Shown piece by piece: positions 52,500-64,000 of a stretch of 64,000 nt of DNA. The notes under the pieces were generated by a model that worked only from the letters and a program-made list of their open reading frames with translations, did no database searches and was not told the DNA's origin. Every line of letters starts with the position of its first letter. Position 1 is the stretch's first letter. A program made the translations under genes and the position numbers. This DNA is from Stictocephala bisonia. Lineage: Eukaryota; Arthropoda; Insecta; Hemiptera; Membracidae. The stretch spans positions 3,742,668 to 3,806,667 of the forward strand of contig JAQJVL010000029.1 in NCBI GenBank assembly GCA_035578905.1, in the 5' to 3' direction.

Positions 52500-52989
52500 A
52501 AAAAAGACACTTAAAAAAGACGTTTTCTAGGTGGCCTATTTATAAATGTAAACCTTAATGAGAATTACTACATGTACCGACAGAATTTAACAATGAGTAT
52601 ACAGTGACTACTAAATGTGTAGCACAATTACATTGTATAACTAGTGACAAGCGTAAAAAGTCATAATACTTGTCGCTGAACTAGCAAGTACTTGTCGAAT
52701 GTTTGAGATAGCAAGAAGGTTTGAGGCTTGATCTGAATGTACGAATATCTCCCACTAAATCGACACAAAATAATTTGTAGTTTTCCTAAATCTTACTGAT
52801 TATTTATTGGGCAGGCTCGTCAACTAGTTCAGTTTACAGACAACTTCATTTTGGTAACTCAATTTAATACTTGTTTATCCTATACGTCTCAGCTAACAGT
52901 TACTTTAACATTTCCTGAAATAGATAGAAAGAGTAATGTACAATTTTATACTGTATAGAATAGTAAATACTCTATATTATGGATGGACA
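52500..52989. other. Sequence beyond the LINE 5' end, nothing recognised
   Basis: AT-rich. No exon or repeat is identified. Confidence 0.45.
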
Positions 52990-53017
52990 TGCAGTTAGCA
53001 TTGGCTTAGTAAAAGCA

Positions 53018-53330
53018 TAGACCTTCTATTATAACAGACAGTCCCATCATACGTGCTGAGCTGGTCGTAGTTCTGGTTCAACGAGTCGGTTAGTTGTCAG
53101 ATCCCTCGTCAGACTGCGCTGGCATTGGCTGTCTCCCCCCTCACCTCACTACCCACCCTCCTAGGGAGACGTCAGACACTACGTCACTCACCGTTCCTTG
53201 TTTTTCTCGCTGTCGTACTCGAGAGAGACTGGGCCTGTCCGTACTTAGCTGGCCTACCCCGCCCAAACGCTTTGTAATCGTCTTTGCCATCGCTCTTTAT
53301 TTGTACCAAACACTGAGGCAATAATTCTAA
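53018..53330. repeat. First copy of a short TIR-ended repeat (left end)
   Basis: Starts ATAGACCTTCTATTATA then CAGACAGTCC, shared with 54250. It continues with CTGCGCTGGCATTGGCTG and ACCCACCCTCCTA. This copy is GC-richer than its surroundings. Its right terminus is uncertain; a matching inverted end (TATAATAGAAGATCTAT) occurs only at 54801-54817. Confidence 0.5.
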
Positions 53331-54248
53331 TGCCTAAATTCAATCACACTCCTAGTTTTGCGAATTAAATAAAACTGTTGTAATATGAAATATCATCAGA
53401 TCAATCCAAGGGTATCATACATTGTAATTATTAAATAGACATTTCTCATTTATATGTTTGTATGTAACTATTGGTACTAATTATATGTCTATGGTGATTA
53501 CCAACTAGGCCAATTTTTAGCATTTAAAAAATAGTGTTACAACGGTTAAAACGGTTTAGTATATATGAGTTAACTATTGTCCTACATACGGTTGTATTAG
53601 TACAGTTCTTTCTTGTCCCTAATGACATATAATACCTTTTTATTTACGAAAAATAAATAAATCAGGTGGTATATAATTTTCTCTTTTCAAAAACAAATAA
53701 TATATATTTATTACACTCCATAAAGGTTATATAAATACACCACGTACACAGACATAATAAAAAATAACTAAGTCTAAATAAGTTTTGTTGAGAGTGAAGG
53801 ATTAAATGGTGTGGTGAGTCCCGCGCTCGTGATTATGATGTCGATATCTTCAGGGTACAGACCAGGGTAACTAGTTAGTAGTTACCGTAGTACAGATTAG
53901 AGTTATTATTGCGTGGTTGATCTACTGAAGGGAATGTGAATTACAACTCGGACTTGATCAGGACTTTGATGATTTAATAGTAGTTTTCTGCTGAGAAATC
54001 AAGAAAAGTTCATGTTTAATAACACTGCAAAAATGAGTCAACCAATAACAGTCTTACTAGTTATAGGTGATATTGATTAACTGATATGTTTTAAACATTT
54101 TCGGAAATGGTTATAAACATATTTTGTTTATTGTTCTGTTTTAAAATTCAATGTTATTCTAAACGACAGTTGACAATCAAATAAACAACGATGTAATAAG
54201 CCCTGTACAAATGTCAACATTTATTAACGTTAGAATAAACACTTATAC
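53331..54248. other. AT-rich sequence between the two related repeats
   Basis: No exon recognised. It may belong to a longer element spanning 53018-54817. Confidence 0.4.
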
Positions 54249-54249
54249 C

Positions 54250-54378
54250 ATAGACCTTCTATTATACCAGACAGTCCAATCATACGGGCAAGCTGGTCGT
54301 CGTACTGCGCTGGCGTTGGCTGCCTCTCTCCCCTCAACCAATTACCCACCCTCCTAAGTTATGATAGAAGGTATAGAC
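54250..54378. mobile_element. Short MITE with ATAGACCTTCTAT-type ends
   Basis: The left end is CATAGACCTTCTATTATA and the right end is TTATGATAGAAGGTATAG, giving imperfect inverted repeats over about 130 bp. The interior matches parts of the repeat at 53018-53150, so it looks like an internally deleted relative. Confidence 0.6.
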
Positions 54379-57300
54379 TAAGATTAGCCAAGAATATTTT
54401 TTACCTTTTTAGAAATTCAATAAATTACTATAATATTTTTATAACAACGTGTTTTCAATATACAGGGTGTCACAAAAAGCTTAGCGCCAGCTACGTGGTT
54501 ATACATACAAAAATAAATTGAAAATGTTAAGTGACGTTTTTATGATTTCAGTTTATTTTAGCCGTAACCCGCAATTTTTTTTTTACAAAAACTGTGATAT
54601 TTCAAAACCTACAAAATATTCAAAAAAACAAAAACAAAAAAAAATAAAACAAACTAAATACTAGCCTATAATACGAGTTTTATTTAGAAAACTAGCTTAA
54701 GGTACAAACATCTGAAATCTGAATATTTTTCATCACTGATGGAGGGGGCAGCAAAAAATTTGCCTAGGATGTCTATGGTAATTTTTAGAACTTTTAGTAT
54801 AATAGAAGATCTATAGTAAAAGATTATAGAACAAAAGTTTACTTCTGTAGTCTCTGGCCTGGTATAATCGTCCATCACACTCAACACCCACTCGTCACTC
54901 GTCATTGACAAAATGGTGATTTGGGTTCTGTGTGAGTAGTTGAGTACTTAACTGGCTTTCAAATTCGAGTTGTCGGACGATTCGGGTAGATTCGCTGGAC
55001 TTTATTTCTTTATATTTTAATTCCTTACTTGATTCAGATGAGAAGGAATTAGATTTGGCTTTCCATTGTTAATATGACAAACGTCCGAGCTTGTGTATTT
55101 TGGAAACCAAAACTGTAAGTTAGGTTACTCTTCGACACTTGGCTAAGATGGTTAAGGCTGTGTTTGTCTACGATACGATTGAATAAATCAGAATTCGATT
55201 GTACAGTACAAGTTGCTTTTATTTTACATTTAGATTTTGGTTTCTTAAGCGCCAAAGCGGTATTTAAAATATTTTAAGTACAGTACTAAACTAATGAACA
55301 GCTTTAGTTTGTGCATAAGCGACAATATATTTCTCAGATGAAACTTCATAAAGTAAAAAAAATCATAAACGATTTTAAATGCTTACTGATACATAATGTT
55401 AGTTTTAAATTATTTAACTTGAATATAGTACTTAACATTTTTTTGTAACGCAGTATTAATAAACTTTTATCTTGCAATCTGAAAATATACAATTTTATTT
55501 ATAGTGAATAATAAATCTGCAGTTAAGTGACTTTTTTATGATTAGATATAAAATTTGTATTGTGTTATTTATCAGATAGTCCAGTAACTGGAAGGTGTAC
55601 CCTCCGAAAGTTATCAAGATGCACAATTTTTTTGAAATTGTAAAATAACCTATACTAACAACAGTTATGTAGTGCTGATATGCGCTTCCACTTAAGGGTG
55701 AATTTCACTCTTTCTTGGTGTGGTTAATTAAAAATTCCAAGTAACACTGGGGCCCGGTAGATTTACTAATTTTAAGCCAAAGATATTTTTTTGAAATCTC
55801 AGTAAGTTTTTAGTTATTCGTGAATAAACATTGCAAAAGAAAACATGTTTTTCACGAATAAATTGAAAGCCTTATGATCTACAAAAATAATGGTTTGTAT
55901 CAAAAATAAAGTTAAAAAAAGAGAGAAAATGGTTCATTTTTATTGCATTATTTTTTTATCGAGAGAGTTACATCTTCCTGAAGATGATTTTTTTATTGGC
56001 CGTGAAATTACTGTGAGATTCAACATAAAATAGACCCTAATGGAGAAATGAGTAGCCTTTCTGAAAATACTTAGGCCTATCTAACCTTAAAGACCTTCAA
56101 TTTAACCTCTTATTGTAGATTTAGGACAAAAGTTAATGAAGTTACAATGAAAAGATTCAAGGTAATTAAAATTGTTTGAAAAGAATTTAGCAATAAAACT
56201 GAAGCAATAACAAACGTAAGCTTAGTTGTAATTTTTCATACTCTAACTATAATTTACTTTATTTATATGTCATTTATAAGTTCCAAAAGTTTACGTTTAA
56301 AAAAAAGAAATGTCAAAAAAAGTAAATTAAAAAATAAATACCTATTTGTTTGAATAATTCTAAAAATAATGAATATTCATAGAGATTTGTTAGTAAAATG
56401 CAATTAGCTTTTTTCTACTGAATATTTAATTTGTTTAAAATTACTGTTGCATGAAAACAAAATGAGATATGGGGCTGTTCAAACTTTTGCCTATTCTGTG
56501 AAAAATACTCATTTCAAGCCCTTTAAACAAAATTTGTTTAAAGATAAAGGTTAAAAAAAACTTATTTTACTTGAGGTTAAAGTTTAAAAATTCCCTTTAA
56601 ACTGGGGATTTTATGGATAAAATATTTTAAAACTCAACAGAGTTATGGCTAACAATTTATTCGTATGATTACGGATTATATTTTGGAGCATGGTATTTTT
56701 TGAAATTTTGCAGCACTTTTACTTTTGTTCTTTACATACATACACTCTCCTCAAGATACCAAAGAAAATATGAAAATATATACATAAACAAAAAAGTTGT
56801 GTTACATAATCCTTGTGTAGTATAAACCACAAAATTCATTACCATAGAAAACATGTTATACAAAAATTAATTATTTAACTATAATAGCCTACATTTCAAA
56901 TGTATAAAACAAAATAGTTATAATATTTTATTAAATTAATAAACCACAATAAAATTAATTAGATATTATAACTGCACTTCATTTAGTTATTTATATGTAG
57001 CACCAGTTGAGCAGGGCCAGTTTGTTTTTCAATATGTATACAGTATATAGTCATTACACTTCACAACTCAAACATACTAATAATCTCCATAATTTTACAT
57101 AAGAAAAACATGTAAAAACTAAAAAGACTAAAAAAATATAAATATACATCGTAATATTACACTTATTTACAAACGTACAAAAGTTTGGGGTTGGATTGCT
57201 ATTAATTTTAACAAAAGATATAAAAACCATGTCTCTGATTTTAAAAATAATAAACCTGAGGAATCTAATGAAGCAAAACATCTTCTGAACTGTACACTCA

Positions 57301-58264
57301 GTTTGAATAAAATAGATGAAAGAGTACGATTATGAATGAACGGGAAGAGTTATTTATTTTTAAAGAAAAATGTAAGGATCGAGATAAACTAATGAATGAA
57401 CAGGTTAATTTTGATTCGGAAATAGTTTTTAATAACATATTTTCAGCGATTAAAAGAACAGAAGTAATAGCCAATATGAATTAGCCAATAATATCACAGC
57501 AGCCGCCATTTTGACATTTCCAGCCAATAGGGTCACATGGTCTTAGGCCTATAAAGTGAGTTGTTGAACACCATTTTCAAATCTTTTTTGAATCCCTCTG
57601 GTCTGAGGATAATGAGCGTGGTTCACCGAAATCGATCACCATAGTATTTGCACATTTTGTACTTGTATTGTAATATATTTGTGCTTATATTGTAATAAAT
57701 TAGTGTTGTATGATATTCACTTTTATTTTATTTGTACCAACACGTATTATGTTAATAAAAAACTAAATATATTCTACACAACATTAAAAGACATTTTTTG
57801 TCAAAAGTTTAAGAAAAGGGGTATTTTTTAAGGGTATAATTATTTTAATAGCCTTGATATAAGTTGTATAGTATAAGATAATAAATATTTAATATATCTG
57901 AACACAATTACATCAACTTACAATGCTTAAAATCATTGCTTACCAATATATTACAAGGGGTGGTTTTTGGTAGGCAAATCTTATAGTAAAATGTGCATCT
58001 TGCTATTTTATGATAGATAACATAAAATAAAAATATGTTATCTATCTCAAATTGTATTTATATATCTGAGGTTAAGTGGTAGAGAGGATTCTACAATAGT
58101 CCTAACTTCGCATCCAAATAAAGCCATTTTAATTTCATTTTATTTTAGTGATTGTTTTGTTTTCAGCAGAACAAAGGCTATTAAAAAAAACTGTTGAATC
58201 AAGGAGAAAGTGATGAAGATTATAATGCTGTGATCTGAATTTTAAAGTAAAGTAAAACTTAAAA
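54379..58264. other. Long AT-rich stretch, mostly unassigned
   Basis: No exon with splice support is seen in 3.9 kb. Visible items are a single mariner-like end (CAGGGTGTCACAAAAAGC at about 54464), a TIR-like TATAATAGAAGATCTAT at 54801-54817, a possible repeat 3' end with CACCGAAATCGATCACCATAG and AATAAA at 57600-57720, and a 13-bp hairpin (GATAGATAACATA) at about 58012-58046. Confidence 0.5.
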
Positions 58265-58460
58265 ATGGCACCTCTTAAAAAATCTATTGTATGGAAATAT
58301 TTTGTAAAGATAAACAATGAATTTGTTATGTGTAAAGTATGCAAGAAAGAAATGAGATCATATAGTAGTACAACAAATATGAGAAATCATTTGAAGTCTA
58401 AATTTCATCCTTTCTTCAAGCTGGAAAGTGATGACAGTGGACTTTCAACATCCTCATCAG
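58265..58460 (+). CDS. BED zinc-finger exon (orphan; possible start of a hAT-derived gene)
   Basis: The ATG at 58265 opens K-S-I-V-W-K-Y-F, then C-K-V-C-K-K-E-M, then N-H-L-K-S-K-F-H-P. This is a BED finger with the Trp/aromatic start, C-x2-C and H-x5-H pattern, and its normal length. It is followed by an acidic Ser-rich segment. The donor CATCAG|GTACTC leaves phase 1; without splicing a TGA follows at 58478. No downstream exon is recognisable before 64000. BED fingers bind DNA and sit at the N-terminus of ZBED and hAT proteins. It could be a host gene start or the 5' end of a decayed hAT. Confidence 0.65.
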
Positions 58461-58539
58461 GTACTCAATCATTTAAATGAATTTTTGCTATTTACTCTAA
58501 CTAATGTTTAAGTTTTTATACAGGAACTGCTTTGTTCAT

Positions 58540-58972
58540 TATTATTTATCATTAAGACGCCGATCGTCAAGATATGGGCAAATATGAGGGGTGAATGAGT
58601 GTAGATGAACGAGTGTAGTCATTGTTACTATCTGAGATTCGACTTAGCTCAAAAATGACTATTTATTAATAGCCCAATAGTCAGGGCAACTAACTACAGC
58701 TTTAAGTGGAATCTGAAACACATAGTGTTGGTCTAATTTTCAGCTAACTGATAAGTCTGGCTCTCAGTTATCTCCCCCACACAACATTCAAACCTTGACT
58801 GCCATCCAACACTTCTGTAGGAGTGTCCATGTCGATGGAAATTATTGAGCGGACGCCATGTTGGTATTAAAAGGACCGAGCATGGAACCTACTGCCTACA
58901 ATCTCCCAAACACTTTGTCCCCAAGTAGCTTGGTTACAGTACTGCTCCACCAGTGCCGACAGGTTAATTCCA
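58540..58972 (-). repeat. SINE-like repeat, nearly full length
   Basis: Reverse orientation, with the tail ATTATTATTTATC and AAGACGCCGATCGTCAAGAT at the left. The head, read on the minus strand, is GTCGGCACTGGTGGAGCAGT then ACTGTAACCAAGCTAC, with GGTTCCATGCTCGG further in. TGGTGGAGCAGT is A-box-like and GGTTCCATGC is B-box-like. Confidence 0.8.
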
Positions 58973-59752
58973 GGATTCCTTTGAAAAAAAGAATATTATG
59001 TTTAAACACATTAACTCTGTAGTTATTCAGTCCAGTGACCTAAATAAAAACTACTAACTCAAAAATTGTGCATATTCACAAATTAATTGATCATGAATTA
59101 GTGATATTTTAAAATCCAAATTTTCCATGATCTCTACAGAATAAATCAGTCACACACAGTATGTAGTTTGGTAGTCTATTGTTTCATTTAAATGATTTGA
59201 CATCATTCAGTAATAATAATAATCTTTTTATTTTGTGAACAATTATTACAACTGTCAATAAAATGTAGTCAATGCATATAATAAAAATGGGAAATGAATA
59301 AATAAATTAAAAACATATATACTGTAATATTAAAAATACCAATCACTTACACACTCATGCAACAATTTATCTCATTCACTAATTACACCCAAACACTTTT
59401 ACCAAAACTAGATTAAGTAATAAAAATAGATTTGGATTTTATCCCAGCGACACAGTGAACTCATCAACTGAGTAAAAACACCCTAGATACAATAAGTTGT
59501 CCTAATCGAGTTTTGAATTTTTCGGTCATTTATTTGTTTAATGTCTTCAGGGAACCTATTGATCAGCTTAACAAAAACTTCAGACTGGAAGCTTTCGAAT
59601 GTGGCAGTTCTGTTCCATTGTACTGAGAAGTTGTCCCTCCCTCTAGCCCCAATTAATGTCAATATAGTATTATTATTGGTGAAAGTCACTGTATTGGACA
59701 GTGGATAAAAAGTTATACTGAAAACAAATACATTTGTTGATATATTTATTTT
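58973..59752. other. Sequence between two oppositely oriented SINE copies
   Basis: No firm gene. The minus-strand frame at 59483-59914 reads N-R-F-P-E-D-I-K-Q-I-N-D-R and F-Q-S-E-V-F-V-K-L. It resembles the C-terminal end of a LINE ORF2, with the neighbouring A-rich DNA as its 3' region, but the evidence is weak and its first part is SINE sequence. Confidence 0.4.
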
Positions 59753-60200
59753 TCGGCACTGGTGGCGCAGTGCTGTAACCCAGCTACATGGGGACAAAGT
59801 GTTTGGGATATTGTAGGCAATAGGTTGGATGCTCAGTCCTCTTAATACCGACATGGCGTCCGCTGGATGGTTGCTATCGGTGTGGACACTACTATAGAAG
59901 TCTGGGGTGTTCATGTTGGGTGGTAATCATTGTGCGGATGTTGTGTGGGGGAGATAACTGAGTATCACGCTTGTCAATTAGCTGAAAATCAGACCAGCAC
60001 TACGTGGTTCGGATTCCATGTAAAGCTGTAGGTCCCTTAGTTGCCCTGGCTGTTGGGCTCTTAATAAATTGCCCTTTCTGAGGAACAGTTGAACTCAGAT
60101 AGTAACCAGACTACACTCACCCACACTCATCCTACACTCATATAACCATTCATCTTCGCCTTAAAATACCAACAACGTTGTGTCGGCGTCTCATATGTAA
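59753..60200 (+). repeat. SINE-like repeat, nearly full length
   Basis: Starts GGCACTGGTGGCGCAGTGCT, continues with GACAAAGTGTTTGGGATATT, GTCTGGGGTGTTCATGTTGG, GGTTCGGATTCCATGTAAAG and TTGCCCTGGCTGTTGGGCT, and ends GTCGGCGTCTCAT. It is the clearest + strand reference for the family in this window. Confidence 0.85.
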
Positions 60201-60283
60201 GAATATAAAGTTTTCGTCCTGTTTATTTGTTATTGTATCTACAGTAGGAGGAAGGTTTAGTCCTTAATCCTCTTAAAAGATCT

Positions 60284-62225
60284 AAAATAATAGCTGTTCT
60301 GAACTTAGGTAAAGAACTAGAACTGGCCGAAAGCTACTGCTCCATAGCTCTTTTTAGAGTCTGCTATAAGTTGCTGGAGGGGCTAATTTACAACAGGATA
60401 TCACATATTCTCAATGACAGTATCCCTGTTGAACAAACTGGGTTCAGACCTGGTTGAAATTGATGCAACCAGGTACTTTCTTTGACATCTTTCATTAAGA
60501 ATGGATTTGAAGAGAAAGAAAACAACGTTAGTATTTGTAGATCTTTCATCAACCTACGACAAAGTCTGGAAAAAGGGCCTTTTACTTAAATTTTATAACT
60601 TAATTCCATGTCCTCGACCGTTGCGATTTCTGAATCTACTTCCAGCAACAATTTAATTCAAGTTTTATATTTATTAGTAAGGTATGGGCAAATATGAGGA
60701 GTTGATGAGTGTAGCCATTGTTACTAACTAAAGTTGCCTGTTCCTTAGAAAAAGCTACTTATTATAGCCCAATAGCCAGTGGCAACTAAGGGACCTACAG
60801 CTTTACGTGGAATCCGAAACACATAGTGTTGGTCTGATTTTCAGCTAACTGAGAAGCCTGATACTCAGTTTTCTTCCCTGCACAACATCTGAACCTTGAC
60901 TACCATCCAACACAGACACCCCAGACTTTTTTAGTTTGTGTCCATGTCAGTGGCAACCATTGAGCGGACGCCGTGTTGGTATTAAGAGGACCGAGCTTGG
61001 AACTTGATCGCCTACAATCTCCTCAATACTTTGTCCTCAAGTAGGTGGGTTACAGTTTGCGCCACTAGTTTGCTTGGGTTGCATAGACAATTCTTTTAGG
61101 CACCTAAATAACGGACTGTCTCAAGGCTCTGTTCTTACTCCTCTCTTATACAATGTATACACTGCTGAAAATCCCACCACACAGTCCAGAAAATTCCTAT
61201 ATGCAGATGATATTGCTCTCGGAACTCATCTTGAAGAAACATCAAAAACAGAAAGAACTTAATCTAGTCATACTCAATAATTATTTTAGAACCTGGGAGC
61301 TTAAGTCTAATCAAACAAAAACAGAAGTAATCTGCTTTCACCTGAGTAATAGACTAGCTAGTAAAAAATTGAACATCTTTTCCGGTGGTGTTAGGCTGAA
61401 ACACAATGAGCATTTACAGTTCTTGGGAGTCAGTTTATATCGATCTTTCTGTTTTAAAAGTCACCTAAGGAAAACAGCAGCTAAAGTGAGAACCAGAATG
61501 TGAGGAGCCAACACACAAGTCCTGCGTACTACAGCTTGACCCTGGTTTACTCCATTGCTGAATATTGTGCTCTAGTGTGACTTAACAGTACACATATACA
61601 AGATGTTGATATACAACTAAACAGGACGATGAGGGCTATCAGTGGTTTTTTTCATTACAACCCCTTAACCATGGCTTCCATTGATGTACATCATAACTCC
61701 TCCAGGTAAATGTAACAAGGAGAGTTAAAAAAGATCTTCCTATTTGGTAAGATATCCCACAATATGCTGAGTACTTTAAATCTAGATAACCACCTCTTCG
61801 ACTAACTGCCCAGTTAATTTGAAACAAATTTTTGCCAAAAAACAAGTGGGGTTTTGACTAGGGATATGTTTGACGATCATCTGGTATTAGACCCTATGAC
61901 TGTCATCAGTGAAATCAACATCCCTCGAAAGGTGTAGACTATGTTGAGTTGCCGTTTCACGGGTGTGGGAAGGTACAAATACTGGAAATATAAGTAGGTA
62001 ATGACAATTGATCAGTTATGTGTTTGGAGAGCCAAAATTTGAACTGAGGACGAGGTAGTTAAGAATTGCCCATTGCACTCTTTTCAGGGGAGATTAATTG
62101 GTCTCAATTCAATTGGAGAAGAAGGTGTTAAGTGGTTGCAAAAGCTGGACTTAGCTCTGTGATGGGAGATCAATATTTAAATATTAAGACATAAGTACTT
62201 GCACTTTAGATTTTCCTTTTTTTAG
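60284..62225 (+). pseudogene. LINE (ORF2) remnant interrupted by a SINE
   Basis: Before the SINE: E-L-A-E-S-Y-C-S-I-A-L-F-R-V-C-Y-K-L-L-E-G-L-I-Y-N-R, then V-E-Q-T-G-F-R-P-G. After it: F-R-H-L-N-N-G-L-S-Q-G-S-V-L-T-P-L-L-Y-N-V-Y, then F-L-Y-A-D-D-I-A-L, then W-E-L-K-S-N-Q-T-K-T-E-V and F-L-G-V-S-L. These are ordered reverse transcriptase motifs with catalytic A-D-D. Downstream frames break repeatedly to the end near 62225. The same family gives the fragment at 43.2-43.8 kb. Confidence 0.85.
60668..61066 (-). repeat. SINE-like repeat inserted in the LINE
   Basis: Reverse orientation, from TATGGGCAAATATGAGGAGT on the left to GTAGGTGGGTTACAGTTTGC then GCCACTAG on the right. LINE reverse transcriptase motifs end just before it (about 60650) and resume at 61069. 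The CGATCGGCGTC end is missing on its left. Confidence 0.8.
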
Positions 62226-62980
62226 GTTTGAAATTTGACTTTCAATTTTTCTTTCTTCTTCCTTTTTTTAGAAAGCTGATATTGAATACCATACTATCTA
62301 TATACTATACTAATTTCGTTAGGCAAATCGGTTGTGTCAAAATTCTAAGCGCTACACTCCACCTACGGCCTTCGGAAATGACTCATTTTAAAGCTCTGAT
62401 GTTGTAGATAGCGGGAAAAATAAAAGTTTTGCAATCCGCTTTACTGCTTTAAATAGTTAGTAAGAAACTATTTAAAACCCTTATAAAATGTGATTTAGAG
62501 TTATAACTGATAACTACAGACTTATTTGAAATTCTGAGTTTGTTAGTTGTACATCAGACTGCTGTTGTCTACATAAACCCTTCAGAACAATGGCATTATT
62601 GCAGGGCTTGGGTTGGGTCACTAAATGTCACTTTTTTAACTGTGTTATTTTATTTGATAAATATGTTTATAAAATTAATATTTTCATTTTAAAATAAATT
62701 TTCTTACTTGTGATGGTTAAGTAATTTGTAAAACCTTTTTACCAACATTATTTATGATGTATTTTATCTTCAGATTTTATTTAATTTTCAAACATACAAC
62801 AATGGTATTTGCGGTTATTTATTTCATACACCGGCAGTCGCCAGTAAACACTTCACCCAGTGAAAACTCTTGATTTTAGTAACTAGCGACTGATTGATAA
62901 TATAAATAGCCTCATAGGTTTTAAATTTTATTGTTGTGGTTGGTATTTTATCTTACAGCTTACTGTTGCCTGTTGGTCGG
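62226..62980. other. AT-rich sequence, nothing recognised
   Basis: Between the LINE 3' end and the transposase-derived pseudogene. No exon or repeat is identified. Confidence 0.45.
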
Positions 62981-62989
62981 TAGTGATCA

Positions 62990-64000
62990 AATGAAAAGTC
63001 TACCAATGCTTCTGGAAAGAAAGAACTCCAAACTGGAGTTAGATATTGGTCTCCTACATTCAACAAAATTGTATTTTGACATCTCCAGACTTTTTACATT
63101 AATTTAGCCACTTCTTCAATCCTAGTTGAGAAGATTACTGAAGCTATGGACAACAACAATCTACCACTCCAAAATTTACTCATGGTTGTGTCAGATGGAC
63201 CCAATGTAAACAAGAGTGCCATTCATTCTCTCAATGAACGTTAAAGCTCTAAGGCAGAAGCCACTGATTAACATTGGCACATGTAACAAACATACTGTTC
63301 ACAATGCTTTCTTAAAAGGTCTTGAAGAATGTGGAAATGATGTATCTGACCTTATCATTGCCCTACACCATTTTTTTTATCATTGGCCCAGTAGATGGGA
63401 AGAATATAGAAAGATTCAAGATTCTTTATCTATAAAAAAAATCATCTTATATATTTAACACTGCCCTAGTTTATGGCTGATTCTAGAACCAACAGCCACT
63501 AGACTACTTGAGCAATGGCCAGCAGTTAAGAAATATTTTTTGGAGCACATTCCAAAAAAAAGCCAAACACTTGAAAAATACCTCCTGAAAAAGCCAGCAA
63601 TTCATTTAGAAGTAATGTTCGTAATTTCGAGTGCTCACATTTTTACTTGAGTTACTGGGTTCTTACAAAAAGAAGAACCTTTGGTGCACATTCTGCATTC
63701 ACAAATACATTTTCTAGTACAGACAATTATGGGCAGAATCTGCACACCTGAGTCCTTAAAGACTGTGGATTACGATTTCATTGATGATAATTTTAAAGCA
63801 GAGAATCTGATAAATGTTGAAAATATTATTTTGGATGAAAAAAATCAGAGCTGAAGTAACAAAGTTGAATCAGAAGGACAAAGCCTTCTTCCTTCTTGGT
63901 GTGCAAAAACATTACATGGCTAGTGTTTATGTAGTTCAAAAATTTTCATTAAAATCCACCTTTTTAAAGAGTTTGGAATGCCTGCGCCCCAGTGGAAAGT
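62990..64000 (+). pseudogene. Decayed transposase-derived (hAT-like) gene running off the right edge
   Basis: Multi-frame + strand translation gives M-V-V-S-D-G-P-N-V-N-K-S, then I-N-I-G-T-C-N-K-H-T-V-H-N-A-F-L-K-G-L-E-E, then H-W-P-S-R-W-E-E-Y, then E-P-L-V-H-I-L, then M-G-R-I-C-T-P-E. The S-D-G-P-N-V-N and G-T-C-x-x-H-x-x-H-N-A-F blocks mark a transposon-derived family widespread in animals, related to hAT proteins by its D-G-x-N and H-x-x-N layout. Stops and frameshifts are frequent (for example at 63240, 63458 and 63640), so it is not functional. Confidence 0.75.

Noticed and set aside
54464..54500. Complete mariner element starting CAGGGTGTCACAAAAAGC
   Set aside because: No matching inverted end was found nearby, so only a single terminus is noted.
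55590..57990. Large element bounded by AAGATGCACA / TGTGCATCTT
   Set aside because: The inverted match is only about 15 bp and internal to diverging flanks. No target duplication or consistent terminus is seen.

Overview
The window is eukaryotic nuclear DNA. It is AT-rich, has intron-split coding exons bounded by GT/AG, and is dense in transposable elements (TEs). The protein-coding exons look animal. The mix of mariner, hAT, piggyBac-like and pogo-like elements, several non-LTR retrotransposons and SINE-like repeats points to an arthropod, most likely an insect. That assignment is inference. No bacterial-style operons, CRISPR arrays or rRNA genes are seen, and no convincing tRNA genes.

Two host genes are well supported, both on the + strand. 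(1) A domesticated hAT-transposase-like gene (ZBED type) has five exons between 2310 and 23544. The reading phases join exactly to 348 codons including the stop, and the 5' exons lie left of the window. Its C-terminal block has lost the usual S-E-R-x-F-S residues. (2) The pyruvate dehydrogenase E1 alpha subunit (PDHA) has six exons between 32260 and 39003, giving 381 residues. The exon with the start codon was not found. A third candidate is an orphan BED zinc-finger exon at 58265-58460.

Layout. 1-2300: AT-rich sequence, a 37-bp minisatellite and a 41-bp perfect inverted repeat. 2310-23544: the ZBED-like gene. Its second exon ends in an 88-bp tandem repeat that copies the splice donor about seven times. 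Its large introns hold a MITE (short TIR element), SINE and LINE fragments, a mariner split by a hAT insertion, and a tandem duplication (about 8030-14533 and 14536-19376) that duplicates exon 4. The duplicate carries the empty site of the hAT insertion. A LINE with a 33-bp array and a G-rich 36-bp minisatellite follow. 23600-32250: SINE, pogo-like MITE, piggyBac-like MITE, long inverted repeat, mariner relic and the largest 36-bp array, which stops just before a GC-rich motif pair upstream of PDHA. 32260-39003: PDHA, with a LINE scrap and a mariner relic split by another 36-bp array in its introns. 39700-43800: MITE, TA/TG microsatellite, hAT relic, LINE 3' fragment. 43835-52483: a LINE whose ORF1 starts with a PHD-like finger, interrupted by a SINE and by a 4040-bp, nearly complete hAT element with 8-bp target duplications, an intron and one in-frame TGA. 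52990-58200: small TIR elements and sequence I cannot assign. 58265-64000: BED exon, three SINE copies (one inside a LINE), and a decayed transposase-derived gene running off the right edge.

No new multi-gene system is evident. The most unusual points are the frame-incompatible duplicated exon, the splice-donor minisatellite, the dispersed G4-forming minisatellite found at TE and promoter-proximal sites, and SINEs that share a 3' module but carry different 5' heads.
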